Shown in pieces: positions 31,812 to 40,174 of a stretch of DNA of 64,000 nucleotides. Where the stretch lies: contig NZ_CP053660.1 in NCBI RefSeq assembly GCF_013177455.1, forward strand, positions 1,240,001 through 1,304,000. Reading direction: 5' to 3'. Below the pieces are notes generated by a model. The model was not told the origin of the DNA. It ran no database searches and worked only from the letters and a program-made list of their open reading frames with translations. The stretch comes from Nocardioides marmotae. GTDB taxonomy: Bacteria; Actinomycetota; Actinomycetes; Propionibacteriales; Nocardioidaceae. The translations under genes were made by a program, and so were the position numbers. Numbering within the stretch: position 1 is the stretch's first letter; every line of letters begins with the position of its first letter.

Positions 31812-33901
31812 TCGCAGCACGAGTGGCGGCCACGGAGCTGCGCCGCCTGACCAGTGGCACCCTGCGGAGCGCGGCGGTGCTGGCCCTGATCGTGATCCCC
31901 TCGCTCTACTCGGGGCTCTACCTCTTCGCCAACGAGGACCCCTATGGCCGCCTGGGCGAGGTGCCGGCCGCGCTGGTCGTCGAGGACCAGGGCGCGCGGA
32001 CGGCCGCCTCGGCCGGCGAGCCGGCCAGGACCGTGCTGTACGGCGACGACGTCGCCAAGCGGCTCGTCGACGGTGACGGCGGCTTCGGCTGGGTCGAGAC
32101 GACCAAGGCCGACGCCGAGGCCGGGGTCCGCTCGGGGCGCTTCGACTCCGCGCTGGTGATCGGTCCGGAGTTCTCCCGGGACCTCGTCTCGCCCGGCCGC
32201 TTCGAGCCGCGCCAGGCGAGCCTGCGGCTGATCACCAACGACGCGAACAACTACATGGTGGCGACCATCGCCGGGCAGATCGTGGGGGAGGTGCGCGACT
32301 CGGTGGCCCAGGAGGTCGGCACCGAGGCGGCCACCCGCTTCCTCAGCGGGTTCCGGCTGGTCCACCAGGACCTCCGTCGCGGCCTGAAGGGCGTACGACG
32401 CCTGTCGAACGGCACCGGCCGCCTCCTCGAGGGGCTCCGGACCGCGGAGCGCGGCACGGCGACCCTGCGCGCGGGTGCTCGGGAGGCGGCCAGCGGCGCG
32501 GGTCGGCTCTCCTCCGGCGTCGACCGCCTGGCCGCCGGCAGCAGCCGCCTCTCCTCCGGGGCCGGGCGGCTCTCCGCGGGCCTGGGCACGCTCGCCGGGC
32601 GGACGCGGAGCCTGCCCAGCCAGACCAACCGGCTCGCGTCCGGGGCCCGCGAGGTCGCCGCCGGCAACCGCGAGGTCGCGTCGATCGGCCGGGACGCCGC
32701 CTCAGCGGCCCGGGGCCTCGCCAACCGGGTCGATCGTGCGGGCCGGGTGCTGCGGCGCCAGCTCCAGGCCCTCGTCGCCGACGGCGTGCTGACCCCGGGC
32801 GTCGCCGCCGACCTCGCGGCGGTCCTCGACCTCGCCGGCCAGCCGGTGCGGGACGCCGCCGCCGCGGTCACCGGCGCCTCCCGCAAGCTCGACCGGCTCA
32901 GCCGCGGGTCCGGGAAGGTCGCGGCCGGCGCCACGGCCCTGGCCCGGGCGACCCCTGCTCTCGTGCGCGGCATCGGCACCGCCCGGTCGGGTGCGGCCCG
33001 GCTCGCCTCCGGCGCCGCAACGGCCCGGTCAGGGGTCGCCACGCTCGCGAGCGGCGCCCGGAGCCTGTCGGCGGGCAACCAGCGGCTCGCGAACGGGTCG
33101 GAGCGGCTGGCGCGCGGCAGCGTGCGGCTGCGCCGCGGCGGAGCGAAGGTCGACCGCGGTGTCGACGAGCTCACCACCCAGCTGCGCAAGGGGTTGAAGA
33201 AGATCCCGGACCCGGATCGCAGGACCGCCGAGGCGACCGCCCGCACCATCGGCGACCCGGTGCGCGTGGCCGACGACCAGCTGGCCAGCGCCGGCAGCTA
33301 CGGCGCCGGCCTGGCGCCGTTCTTCATGTCCCTGGCGGCCTGGATCGGTGCCTACGTGCTCTTCCTCCTGGTCAGACCCCTGTCCAGCCGCTCCCTCGCC
33401 GCCGCCGCTCCGGCCTGGCAGACCGTGCTGGGCGGGTGGCTGCCAGCCGCGGTCATCGGCCTGGCGCAGATGGCGGTCATGTTCCTGATCGTCAACGTCG
33501 CCCTCGACATCAGCGCCGCCGACGCGCTCGGCACCGTCGGGCTCCTGGCCCTCGCCTCGGCCGCGTTCGTCGCCCTGCTCCAGGCGTTCAACGTCTGGCT
33601 CGGCGCGGTCGGCCAGTTCCTCGGGCTGGTCCTCATGCTCGTCCAGCTGGTCACCGCCGGCGGGACGTTCCCGTGGCAGACCGTGCCCGAACCCTTGCAG
33701 GCCCTCCACCGGATCCTGCCGATGTCCTACGCCGTCGAAGGCCTGCGGCAGACGCTGTACGGCGGTGACGCAGCCGTCCTCGCCCGCGACCTCGCGGTGC
33801 TCCTCGGCGCTTTCGTCGTCGGCATCCTCGCCACCGTCTACGCGGCCTACCGCCAGCGCGTCTGGACCCCGGCCCGCCTCCACCCCGAGCTCGTGCTCTG
33901 A
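31808..33901 (+). CDS. YhgE/Pip-domain membrane protein, ABC-2 type
   Basis: A 697-residue protein. A first transmembrane helix (AVLALIVIPSLYSGLYLFAN) is followed by a large external region with many short repeats (GAGRLSSG, LASGA, RLANGSERLARGS), forming the long coiled stalk typical of YhgE/Pip proteins. Five or six helices close the protein, with FNVWLGAVGQFLG and LPMSYAVEGLRQTLYGG, the ABC-2 signature. Relatives act in export (ESX substrates, phage receptors). It follows the degenerate ABC gene with a 4-base overlap. Confidence 0.92.
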   Translation: MIAARVAATELRRLTSGTLRSAAVLALIVIPSLYSGLYLFANEDPYGRLGEVPAALVVEDQGARTAASAGEPARTVLYGDDVAKRLVDGDGGFGWVETTKADAEAGVRSGRFDSALVIGPEFSRDLVSPGRFEPRQASLRLITNDANNYMVATIAGQIVGEVRDSVAQEVGTEAATRFLSGFRLVHQDLRRGLKGVRRLSNGTGRLLEGLRTAERGTATLRAGAREAASGAGRLSSGVDRLAAGSSRLSSGAGRLSAGLGTLAGRTRSLPSQTNRLASGAREVAAGNREVASIGRDAASAARGLANRVDRAGRVLRRQLQALVADGVLTPGVAADLAAVLDLAGQPVRDAAAAVTGASRKLDRLSRGSGKVAAGATALARATPALVRGIGTARSGAARLASGAATARSGVATLASGARSLSAGNQRLANGSERLARGSVRLRRGGAKVDRGVDELTTQLRKGLKKIPDPDRRTAEATARTIGDPVRVADDQLASAGSYGAGLAPFFMSLAAWIGAYVLFLLVRPLSSRSLAAAAPAWQTVLGGWLPAAVIGLAQMAVMFLIVNVALDISAADALGTVGLLALASAAFVALLQAFNVWLGAVGQFLGLVLMLVQLVTAGGTFPWQTVPEPLQALHRILPMSYAVEGLRQTLYGGDAAVLARDLAVLLGAFVVGILATVYAAYRQRVWTPARLHPELVL

Positions 33902-34081
33902 CCTCCCCGGCAACCGACGGGCAGCCGACCTTCGGCCTCGGGCCGTGGGTGGTTGCGGTCTTTGGCAGTTATAGGACCGGGTACGTCGTGGGTTGCGGTC
34001 CGCTGCCGGCTCGCCGGCCGCTGCCTCGGGCTGGCGAGTTCGCCCAGCCCGGACAGGATTATCTAGCTGAACCTCTTTCGT

Positions 34082-34097
34082 TCGAGCATGTGTTCGA
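34082..34097 (+). promoter_or_regulatory. LexA/SOS box before HNH copy B
   Basis: TCGAGC-ATGT-GTTCGA, one mismatch from the mycobacterial LexA consensus TCGAAC-N4-GTTCGA. It directly precedes a TAGAAT -10 element (34099-34104), so LexA would cover the promoter. The ATG at 34110 begins 5 bases after the -10, indicating a leaderless transcript. Confidence 0.65.
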
Positions 34098-34109
34098 GTA
34101 GAATGAGGC

Positions 34110-35486
34110 ATGGCCTTGACCGCGACGCTCGAGCACCCGCTGGACACCCCAGCCGACGTGCTGAGCCTCGCTCGCGCCAAGCAACGCGCGGCCAACGCAG
34201 CCGAGGCCGAGCTTCTTGAGGCGGCTGTCCAGTGGTGCGTGCTCCACCCGGCCGAGTCGCTCGACGAGGCAGCGACCTGGTCGGTGTTCCGCGGGTTCGG
34301 TGACAAGCCGGTCTGCCTGGCCGGTGAGGGTGCGCCGTTCGTGACCGAGTTCGCGGTCGTGGAGTTCGCGGCCGGGCTGGGGAAGTCCGAGGACGCCGGC
34401 CGGGCCTATCTCGCCGAGGCGCTCGAGCTGCGGTACCGGCTCCCGAAGCTGTGGGCGAAGGTGACCTCGCTGGATCTGCCGGCCTGGAAGGCGCGGGCGC
34501 TGGCGCGGCGGACGTTGCACCTGCCGAAGAAGGGTGCGGCGTTCGTCGACACCCACGTCGCCCCGGTCGCCTCGACTATCGGGCCCGCCGCGCTGGAGCG
34601 GTTGCTGGAGGAGGCGTTGGTCCGGTTCGACCCCGACGAAGCCCAACGTGTTGCGACCGAGCGGGCCGAGGCCCGGCACGTGACCATCCAGTCCCGACAG
34701 GTGTCCTTCGACGGGCACGTGGACGTGTGGGCGACCCTCGACCTGGCCGATGCACTGGACCTCGACGACGCACTCGAGAAGGGCGCGGCCCGGCTCGAAG
34801 CACTCGGGTGCACCGACACCCTCGACGCCCGACGGTCAGTCGCCCTGGGTGACATGGCGCGGCGGCAGATGCAGCTGGAGTTCGACACCGACCCCAAGCC
34901 CCTCGTGGTCCACGTGCACCAGCGTCCCGACGGGACCCTCGACGACATCACCCGGGTCGAGAACACCCGCGGGTTCGTCCTCACCAGCCAGCTCGCGGAC
35001 TGGTGCACCCGCGCCGCGCGGTCCGATGCCGGCAAGACGATCACCGTGAAGCCCGTGATCGACCTCAACGAGCGGATCCACGTCGAGGCCTACGAGGTCC
35101 CCGACCGCCTCTCGACCCAGACCCGGCTGCGCGACCTGCACTGCGTGTTCCCCTGGTGCACCCGACCCGCCCACGCGACCAGCAGGATCGACGACGACCA
35201 CGTCATCCCCCACGCCAGGGGTGGACCGACCGCGACCGAGAACATCGCGCCCCTGTGTCGGCGCCACCACCGGGCCAAGACCCACGCCGGCTGGTCGCAG
35301 CAGTCACCAGCTCCCGGGACATTCGAGTGGCGAAGTCCGACCGGCCTCACGTACCGGGTCGACCACCGAGGCACCCACGACCTCGGGCCCGAACCACCGC
35401 CGACGGCTCAGCCGCCACGAGATAGCCGCATCGCCACGACCCCGCCGGAGCACCCGACCGGCGGGGCACAGGCACGCCCAGCGTGA
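34110..35486 (+). CDS. DUF222 and HNH endonuclease-domain protein, copy B
   Basis: A 458-residue complete member of the DUF222-HNH family. The helical DUF222 part runs to about residue 330; the HNH domain reads LHCVFPWCTRPAHATSRIDDDHVIPHARGGPTATENIAPLCRRHHRAKTH, with the zinc cysteines and the H-x28-H pattern of HNH nucleases. It is nearly identical to copy C at the right edge (about 13 differences in 255 aligned residues by eye) and unlike copy A. A LexA-type box and a TAGAAT -10 lie right before the ATG, so DNA-damage induction is predicted. Confidence 0.92.
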   Translation: MALTATLEHPLDTPADVLSLARAKQRAANAAEAELLEAAVQWCVLHPAESLDEAATWSVFRGFGDKPVCLAGEGAPFVTEFAVVEFAAGLGKSEDAGRAYLAEALELRYRLPKLWAKVTSLDLPAWKARALARRTLHLPKKGAAFVDTHVAPVASTIGPAALERLLEEALVRFDPDEAQRVATERAEARHVTIQSRQVSFDGHVDVWATLDLADALDLDDALEKGAARLEALGCTDTLDARRSVALGDMARRQMQLEFDTDPKPLVVHVHQRPDGTLDDITRVENTRGFVLTSQLADWCTRAARSDAGKTITVKPVIDLNERIHVEAYEVPDRLSTQTRLRDLHCVFPWCTRPAHATSRIDDDHVIPHARGGPTATENIAPLCRRHHRAKTHAGWSQQSPAPGTFEWRSPTGLTYRVDHRGTHDLGPEPPPTAQPPRDSRIATTPPEHPTGGAQARPA

Positions 35487-35499
35487 GGCGCCGGATCGT

Positions 35500-35685
35500 T
35501 CAGGACTGCCGCCCGACGCCTCCGTGCCGCGCACCTGAGCGGCTGACGACCTGCTCGGCCCACTCCGTGTCCGGCGCGAGGACGTCGAGACGGGTCATCG
35601 CGTTCGCCGAAGCCTCGGCCGAGGTTCCCGAGAGTGCGTACGCGACGGCGCCACGCGGTTCCATCGAGGTCAGATTGGGCTCCAT
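35500..35685 (-). CDS. Possible short hypothetical protein
   Basis: A 61-codon frame starting MEPNLTSMEPRGAVAYALSG, between the HNH gene and the monooxygenase terminator. No ribosome binding site, motif or partner is visible. Listed only because the stretch is otherwise empty. Confidence 0.18.
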   Translation of the reverse strand: MEPNLTSMEPRGAVAYALSGTSAEASANAMTRLDVLAPDTEWAEQVVSRSGARHGGVGRQS

Positions 35686-35711
35686 GGCTCTGAGCGCCGC
35701 GGGAACGACGA

Positions 35712-35753
35712 CGCCGGCGACCGCCCGCCCGGGAGGCGGGCCGGTCGCCGGCG
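35712..35753 (-). terminator. Terminator of the monooxygenase gene
   Basis: A 12-bp outer stem (35712-35723 with 35742-35753) continues into a 6-bp inner stem CCCGCC/GGCGGG. It begins 11 bases after the stop at 35764. Confidence 0.75.
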
Positions 35754-35763
35754 TGCGGCGGGG

Positions 35764-36087
35764 TCAGTCGACGGCGAGCTCGCCGAGCTCGTTCCAGCCG
35801 TCCTGGTCGACCTCGGTGGACACGATGCGGGGCGTCTCGGCGAGGTACGGCGGGAGCTCGGCCTGGGCGGCCTTGAAGTGGTCGCTGCCCACGTGTGCCG
35901 CGCCGGCCTCGCCGTCACGGAAGGCCTCGGTGAGGACGTACTCGTTCGGGTCGTCGAGCGATCGGGACCAGTCGAACCAGAGGCAACCCTCCTCGGCGCG
36001 GGTGCCCTCGGTGAAGGACCGGGAGATCTCGGGCCAGGCCTCGGCGTGCTCGGGCTTGATGCGGAACTTCGCGGTGATGAAGATCAA
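35764..36087 (-). CDS. Antibiotic biosynthesis monooxygenase (ABM) domain protein, YgiN-like
   Basis: A 107-residue ABM-fold protein: MIFITAKFRIKPEHAEAWPEISRSF, EEGCLWFDWSRSLDDPNEYVLTEAFRDGEAGAAHVGSDHFKAA. These small dimers act as quinol or cofactor-free monooxygenases. The start is TTG at 36087, fixed by AGGAG 6 bases upstream and no better ATG. It stands alone, closed by a strong hairpin. The substrate is unknown. Confidence 0.88.
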   Translation of the reverse strand: MIFITAKFRIKPEHAEAWPEISRSFTEGTRAEEGCLWFDWSRSLDDPNEYVLTEAFRDGEAGAAHVGSDHFKAAQAELPPYLAETPRIVSTEVDQDGWNELGELAVD

Positions 36088-36165
36088 CGTGTCTCCTCAA
36101 GGGTTCGGCGGATACCGCCGGCGAAGGGGGGTCGGCGGCCGGACCGGCGGGCGCGGCCCGGAACG

Positions 36166-36204
36166 GATCGAGCCCCTGACCCGGTCCGGGTCAGGGGCTC
36201 GATC
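36166..36204 (-). terminator. Terminator of tRNA-His
   Basis: A 17-bp perfect stem (36166-36182 with 36188-36204) and 5-base loop, four bases after the tRNA CCA end. Confidence 0.75.
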
Positions 36205-36207
36205 ACG

Positions 36208-36284
36208 TGGGGTGAGTAACGGGACTTGAACCCGCGACATCTGCGACCACAACGCAGCGCTCTACCAGCTGAGCTATACCCACC
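36208..36284 (-). tRNA. tRNA-His(GTG)
   Basis: Minus-strand cloverleaf. Acceptor GTGGGTA/TACTCAC, an extra 5' G (-1) opposite discriminator C as required for His identity, anticodon stem CTGCG/CGCAG with loop TTGTGGT (anticodon GTG), and T-loop GTTCAAGTC. CCA is encoded (36208-36210). Confidence 0.95.
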
Positions 36285-36326
36285 ATGGTCCGACCGCGGC
36301 CGGAACCGGGGGGAACTATAGTCGAC

Positions 36327-36995
36327 TCAGTCCTCGGGGGTGGAATCCGCGGGGGTGCCGGCAGCGGGGTCGGCGTCGGGCTCGGCCGCTGCGCCGGTCA
36401 GGGAGCCGCCGTGCCGCGCCGCGATCGCCTTGGCGGTCGCGGAGTCGGGCCCCGGCGGCGGGACGAAGACCGCCTCGCGGTAGTAGCGCAGCTCCTCGAT
36501 GCTCTCGCGGATGTCGGCGAGGGCACGGTGGTTGCCGCGCTTGGCCGGCGCCTGGTGGTAGGCCCGCGGGTACCAGCGCCGGGAGAGCTCCTTGATCGAG
36601 CTGACGTCGACGATCCGGTAGTGGAGGAAGGACTCCAGCCCGGTCATGTCGCGGGCGATGAACGCCCGGTCCGTGCCCACGGTGTTCCCGGCCAGCGGCG
36701 GCCGGCTGCCCTCGGGGCAGTGCTCGCGGAGGTAGGCCAGGGTCCGCTCCTCGGCCTCGGCCAGGCTCACGCCCGCCGCCAGCTCGTCGAGCAGGCCGGA
36801 GCTCTCGTGCATGCTGCGCACGAAGTCGCCCATCTGCTCCAGGGCCTCATCGGGCGGGCGGATGACGATGTCGACGCCCTCGCCGAGCACGTTGAGCTCG
36901 AAGTCGGTCACGAGGGCCGCCACCTCGATCAACGCGTCCGCGCGCAGGTCGAGGCCGGTCATCTCACAGTCGATCCAGACGAGTCGGTCGTTCAC
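36327..36995 (-). CDS. orn: Oligoribonuclease
   Basis: A 222-residue DEDDh 3'-5' exonuclease that degrades di- to pentanucleotides and finishes pGpG turnover. Motif ExoI is [10 protein letters not shown], ExoII is [15 protein letters not shown], and ExoIII is [17 protein letters not shown], with the signature [12 protein letters not shown] and RRWYP. Family proteins are about 180-215 residues; the extra length is an Ala/Pro/Asp tail. GTG 36995 was chosen, with AGGG 8 bases upstream. Confidence 0.95.
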   Translation of the reverse strand: MNDRLVWIDCEMTGLDLRADALIEVAALVTDFELNVLGEGVDIVIRPPDEALEQMGDFVRSMHESSGLLDELAAGVSLAEAEERTLAYLREHCPEGSRPPLAGNTVGTDRAFIARDMTGLESFLHYRIVDVSSIKELSRRWYPRAYHQAPAKRGNHRALADIRESIEELRYYREAVFVPPPGPDSATAKAIAARHGGSLTGAAAEPDADPAAGTPADSTPED

Positions 36996-37144
36996 GGAGG
37001 GCACCCTACGTGGCGGGACCGACGCGGCCGTCGCCACGGGCGGCGACGCGGGCGGCTCGACCCGGGGCCACCGGCGTGCCCGGTCGGTGTTCTCAGGCGG
37101 GGCCGACGGCTGCTCTCAGGAAGGGTTCAGCCCGGTTGCCTAAC

Positions 37145-37630
37145 GTGCCAGCCGTGAGGGAGTGGTTCGGTCTGGTCGCGCGTCTCGTGACCGGCGGGGT
37201 GTGGCTCGTGGCGGGAGCCCTGAAGCTGCCCGACCCCTACGAGAGCGTCCGCGCCGTCCGCGCCTACGACCTGCTGCCGGAGTCGGTCGTGCCGACGGTC
37301 GGCCACCTGCTGCCCGTGCTGGAGGTGGTGGTCGGGGTCGCCCTGATCGGCGGGGTGCTCACGCGAGCCGCCGGCGCCGTCTCCGCCCTGCTCTTCCTCG
37401 CGTTCATCATCGGGATCGCGTCCGCGTGGGCCCGCGGCCTCCAGATCGACTGCGGCTGCTTCGGCGGCGGGGGCTACGAGCCGGGCGCGTCCGCCCAGTA
37501 CCCGGGGGAGATCGCCCGCGACGTGGTCCTCCTGGCGCTGTCCCTGTTCCTCGTGCGTGTCCGCGCGACCCGGTTCGCGCTGGACAACGTCCTGTTCCGA
37601 CGTACCGGACCGACCATCTCGGAGGCATGA
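37145..37630 (+). CDS. MauE/DoxX-family membrane protein
   Basis: A 161-residue four-helix membrane protein. It starts REWFGLVARLVTGGVWLVAGALKL, with the loop PDPYESVRAVRAYDLLPE and a late cysteine pair in IDCGCFGGG. MauE-type proteins are thought to help disulfide formation, and the cysteine pair plus the DsbA-like gene that overlaps its stop support a redox role. GTG 37145 is used; GTG 37154 is equally possible, and no ribosome binding site is obvious. Confidence 0.85.
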   Translation: MPAVREWFGLVARLVTGGVWLVAGALKLPDPYESVRAVRAYDLLPESVVPTVGHLLPVLEVVVGVALIGGVLTRAAGAVSALLFLAFIIGIASAWARGLQIDCGCFGGGGYEPGASAQYPGEIARDVVLLALSLFLVRVRATRFALDNVLFRRTGPTISEA

Positions 37631-38370
37631 GCTTGTCCACGAAGTCCCGTCAGCAGTCCCGATCGGAGCGCGCTGCGGCCGCCCTGCGTGAGCAGAAGGT
37701 GCGGGAGCGCCGCCGCAAGGTCCTCATCAGCGCCGCCGTGGCCGCGGTCCTCGCGCTGGTGGTGGTCGTCGGCGTCCTGGTCCAGGGCGACCGCGACACG
37801 ACCGGGACGGCCGCGACGAAGCCGGCCGGCGCGACCGACAACTACTCCCTGGCGTTCGGCCCCCCCGACGCCCCGCACTCGGTCGTGATCTACGAGGACT
37901 TCCTCTGCCCCTACTGCGGTGACCTCGAGGCCGAGACCCGCACGGACCTCGAGAAGCTCTCCGAGAACGGCCAGGTGCGCGTCGAGTACCGGCCCTTCGA
38001 CCTGCTGAGCCGGTACGGCGACTACTCCGCTCGGGCGACCAACGCCTTCGCCGTCGTGCTCGACACCGCCGGCCCTGAGGTCGCCAAGGACTTCCACGAC
38101 CTGCTCTTCGAGCGGCAGCCGAAGGAGGGCGCGTCGTACCCGAGCAACGACGACCTCGTCGACCTCGCCGTCGAGGCCGGCGCCGACGAGGCCGAGGTGC
38201 GTGAGCCGATCGAGGAGGGCGCCTTCGACCAGTGGGTGGAGAACGCCACCGACGCCGCCTCCCGGGAGGGCATCACCGGCACACCCACGGTCCTGGTCGA
38301 CGGTGAGGTCTTCACCGACGGCGACACGGTCGAGGAGCTGGCCGACAACTTGGTGGCCGCCGTCAAGTGA
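37627..38370 (+). CDS. DsbA-like thioredoxin-fold protein, membrane anchored
   Basis: A 247-residue protein: a basic N-terminus (RRRKVLIS), one transmembrane helix (AAVAAVLALVVVVGVLV), then an extracytoplasmic DsbA fold with active site FLCPYCGD and the cis-proline loop ITGTPTVLVDG. It should oxidise or isomerise disulfides outside the membrane. The ATG at 37627 overlaps the MauE stop, but GGAGG (37621-37625) is better spaced for the TTG at 37633, so that may be the true start. It forms a redox pair with the MauE-type gene. Confidence 0.9.
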   Translation: MSLSTKSRQQSRSERAAAALREQKVRERRRKVLISAAVAAVLALVVVVGVLVQGDRDTTGTAATKPAGATDNYSLAFGPPDAPHSVVIYEDFLCPYCGDLEAETRTDLEKLSENGQVRVEYRPFDLLSRYGDYSARATNAFAVVLDTAGPEVAKDFHDLLFERQPKEGASYPSNDDLVDLAVEAGADEAEVREPIEEGAFDQWVENATDAASREGITGTPTVLVDGEVFTDGDTVEELADNLVAAVK

Positions 38371-38385
38371 GCCGATGATCCGGGG

Positions 38386-39429
38386 ATGCGCGTCACCCCG
38401 GAGTTCATCGCCGGCCTGCCCAAGGCCGAGCTGCACGTCCACCACGTCGGGTCCGCGTCGCCGCGGATGGTCGCCGAGCTGGCAGCCCGCCACCCCGGCA
38501 CCGTCCCGGCGGACCTCGACGAGCTGCGCCGGTTCTACGAGTTCCGCGACTTCGCGCACTTCATCGAGGTCTACCTCGCGGTGGTCGACCTGGTCCGCAC
38601 GCCCGAGGACATCCGCTACCTGACCTACGAGGTCGCGCGCGAGATGGCCGAGGGCCAGGCCCTGCGGTACGCCGAGCTGACGTGCACGCCGTACACCTCG
38701 GTGCGTCCGCACGACCCGCAGCCGGGGATGGCCATCGAGGCCTACACCGAGGCGATCGAGGACGCCCGGGTCGCCGCCGAGCGTGACTTCGGCCTGGTGC
38801 TGCGCTGGATCTACGACATCCCCGGCGAGGCCGGGCTGCCGAGCGCCGAGGCCACGCTCGGCTACGCCCTCGACCACCGCCCCGACGGGCTGGTCGGCTT
38901 CGGCCTCGGCGGCCCGGAGATCGGCGTGCCGCGGGCGCAGTTCCAGCCGCACTTCGACGCGGCCCGGGCCGCCGGGCTCCGCTCGGTGCCGCACGCCGGC
39001 GAGACCACGGGGCCCGAGACGGTCTGGGACGCCCTGCGGCTGCTCGGGGCCGAGCGCATCGGCCACGGCACGTCCGCGGCCCGGGACCCCGAGCTGCTCG
39101 CCCACCTGGCCGAGACCGGCGTGCCCCTGGAGGTGTGCCCGTCGTCCAACGTGGCCACCCGCGCGGTCCCCGACCTCGCCGCGCACCCCCTCGCGGCGTT
39201 CCGCGAGGCCGGCGTCACCGTCACCATCGCCTCCGACGACCCGCCGATGTTCGGGACGTCGCTGAACCGCGAGTACGAGATCGCCGCCGACCTGCTGGAC
39301 CTCGACGCCGACGGCGTCGCCGACCTGGCGCGGACCGCGGTGGGTGTCTCCTTCGCCGAGGACGATGTCAAGACGCGGGTGCTCGCCGAGATCGACGCGT
39401 ACGTCGCGGGCGGGACCGCCCCGGCCTGA
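38386..39429 (+). CDS. Adenosine deaminase-family amidohydrolase
   Basis: A 347-residue purine deaminase. The first metal ligands are in LPKAELHVHHVGSASP (canonical HxHLEGS/T), followed by HAGET with the catalytic Glu, ERIGHGTSA, and ASDDPPMFGTSL, where the Asp pair completes the zinc and catalytic site. The HHVGSAS variant marks an actinobacterial subgroup; the substrate may be adenosine or a related aminopurine nucleoside. It starts 16 bases after the DsbA-like stop. Confidence 0.88.
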   Translation: MRVTPEFIAGLPKAELHVHHVGSASPRMVAELAARHPGTVPADLDELRRFYEFRDFAHFIEVYLAVVDLVRTPEDIRYLTYEVAREMAEGQALRYAELTCTPYTSVRPHDPQPGMAIEAYTEAIEDARVAAERDFGLVLRWIYDIPGEAGLPSAEATLGYALDHRPDGLVGFGLGGPEIGVPRAQFQPHFDAARAAGLRSVPHAGETTGPETVWDALRLLGAERIGHGTSAARDPELLAHLAETGVPLEVCPSSNVATRAVPDLAAHPLAAFREAGVTVTIASDDPPMFGTSLNREYEIAADLLDLDADGVADLARTAVGVSFAEDDVKTRVLAEIDAYVAGGTAPA

Positions 39430-39499
39430 GCGGACCCCTGAGCGGACCCCGCGGCGGCGTGGAGGCGCCCATGGCGGGTCGGACAATATGATCGTGGGC

Positions 39500-40156
39500 A
39501 TGCCCGCCCAGCCCATCCGCGTCGCCGTGGTGAACGACTACGAGCTCGTCGTCGCCGGACTCGCCGCGATGCTGGCCCCGTTCCGCGAGCAGGTGGTGCT
39601 CGTCGAGGCCGACAGCGGGCTGCCTGTGGTCGGCGACGTCGACGTCGTCCTCTTCGACACCTTCGCCCGCGGGGAGGGCGGCCGCGGCCTCGAAGGCCTC
39701 GTGGCATCGGGCACCGCCAGGATCGTCGTTTTCAGCTGGCACACCGACCCCGGGGTGGTCGACCGGGCGCTGCGCGAGGGCGCGGACGGCTACCTCCACA
39801 AGGCCCTCGGCGCGCACGAGATCGTGGCCGCGCTGGAGAAGGTCTGCGACGGGGAGGTGGTGCGACCCGATCCCCGTCTCGCGATGACGGACCCCGATCT
39901 CGACCGGGCGTCGGGCGCCTGGCCGGGGCAGCGGGAGGGCCTGAGCCCCCGCGAGGGGGAGATCCTGGCCTACATCACCCAGGGCCTCTCGAACCAGGAG
40001 ATCGCCGAGAGCACCTACCTCTCGATCAATTCGGTCAAGACCTACATCCGCACCGCCTACCGCAAGATCGGGGTCACCCGTCGTTCCCAGGCCGTCGCCT
40101 GGGGGATGACCAACGGCTTCGTGCCGGACCGCTCGCGCGTGCGGCTCGCCGACTGA
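39500..40156 (+). CDS. NarL/LuxR-family response regulator, leaderless
   Basis: A 218-residue close paralogue of the regulator at 9850. The receiver starts IRVAVVNDYELVVAGLAAML (Asn-Asp in place of the acidic pair), with the acceptor region LFDTFARG and lysine in GYLHKALG. The helix-turn-helix is LSPREGEILAYITQGLSNQEI...NSVKTYIRTAYRKIG. A TATGAT -10 element at 39487-39492 places transcription start at or next to the ATG at 39500; an upstream ATG at 39488 lies inside that promoter. It converges with the SigB-family gene. Confidence 0.9.
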   Translation: MPAQPIRVAVVNDYELVVAGLAAMLAPFREQVVLVEADSGLPVVGDVDVVLFDTFARGEGGRGLEGLVASGTARIVVFSWHTDPGVVDRALREGADGYLHKALGAHEIVAALEKVCDGEVVRPDPRLAMTDPDLDRASGAWPGQREGLSPREGEILAYITQGLSNQEIAESTYLSINSVKTYIRTAYRKIGVTRRSQAVAWGMTNGFVPDRSRVRLAD

Positions 40157-40174
40157 GGGGACGACCCCGCGGGG

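Noticed and set aside
33956..33984. A stress-sigma promoter GGTCT-N17-GGGTAC before HNH copy B
   Set aside because: The upstream element is off by one base, spacing is long, and a far better LexA-controlled promoter lies next to the gene.
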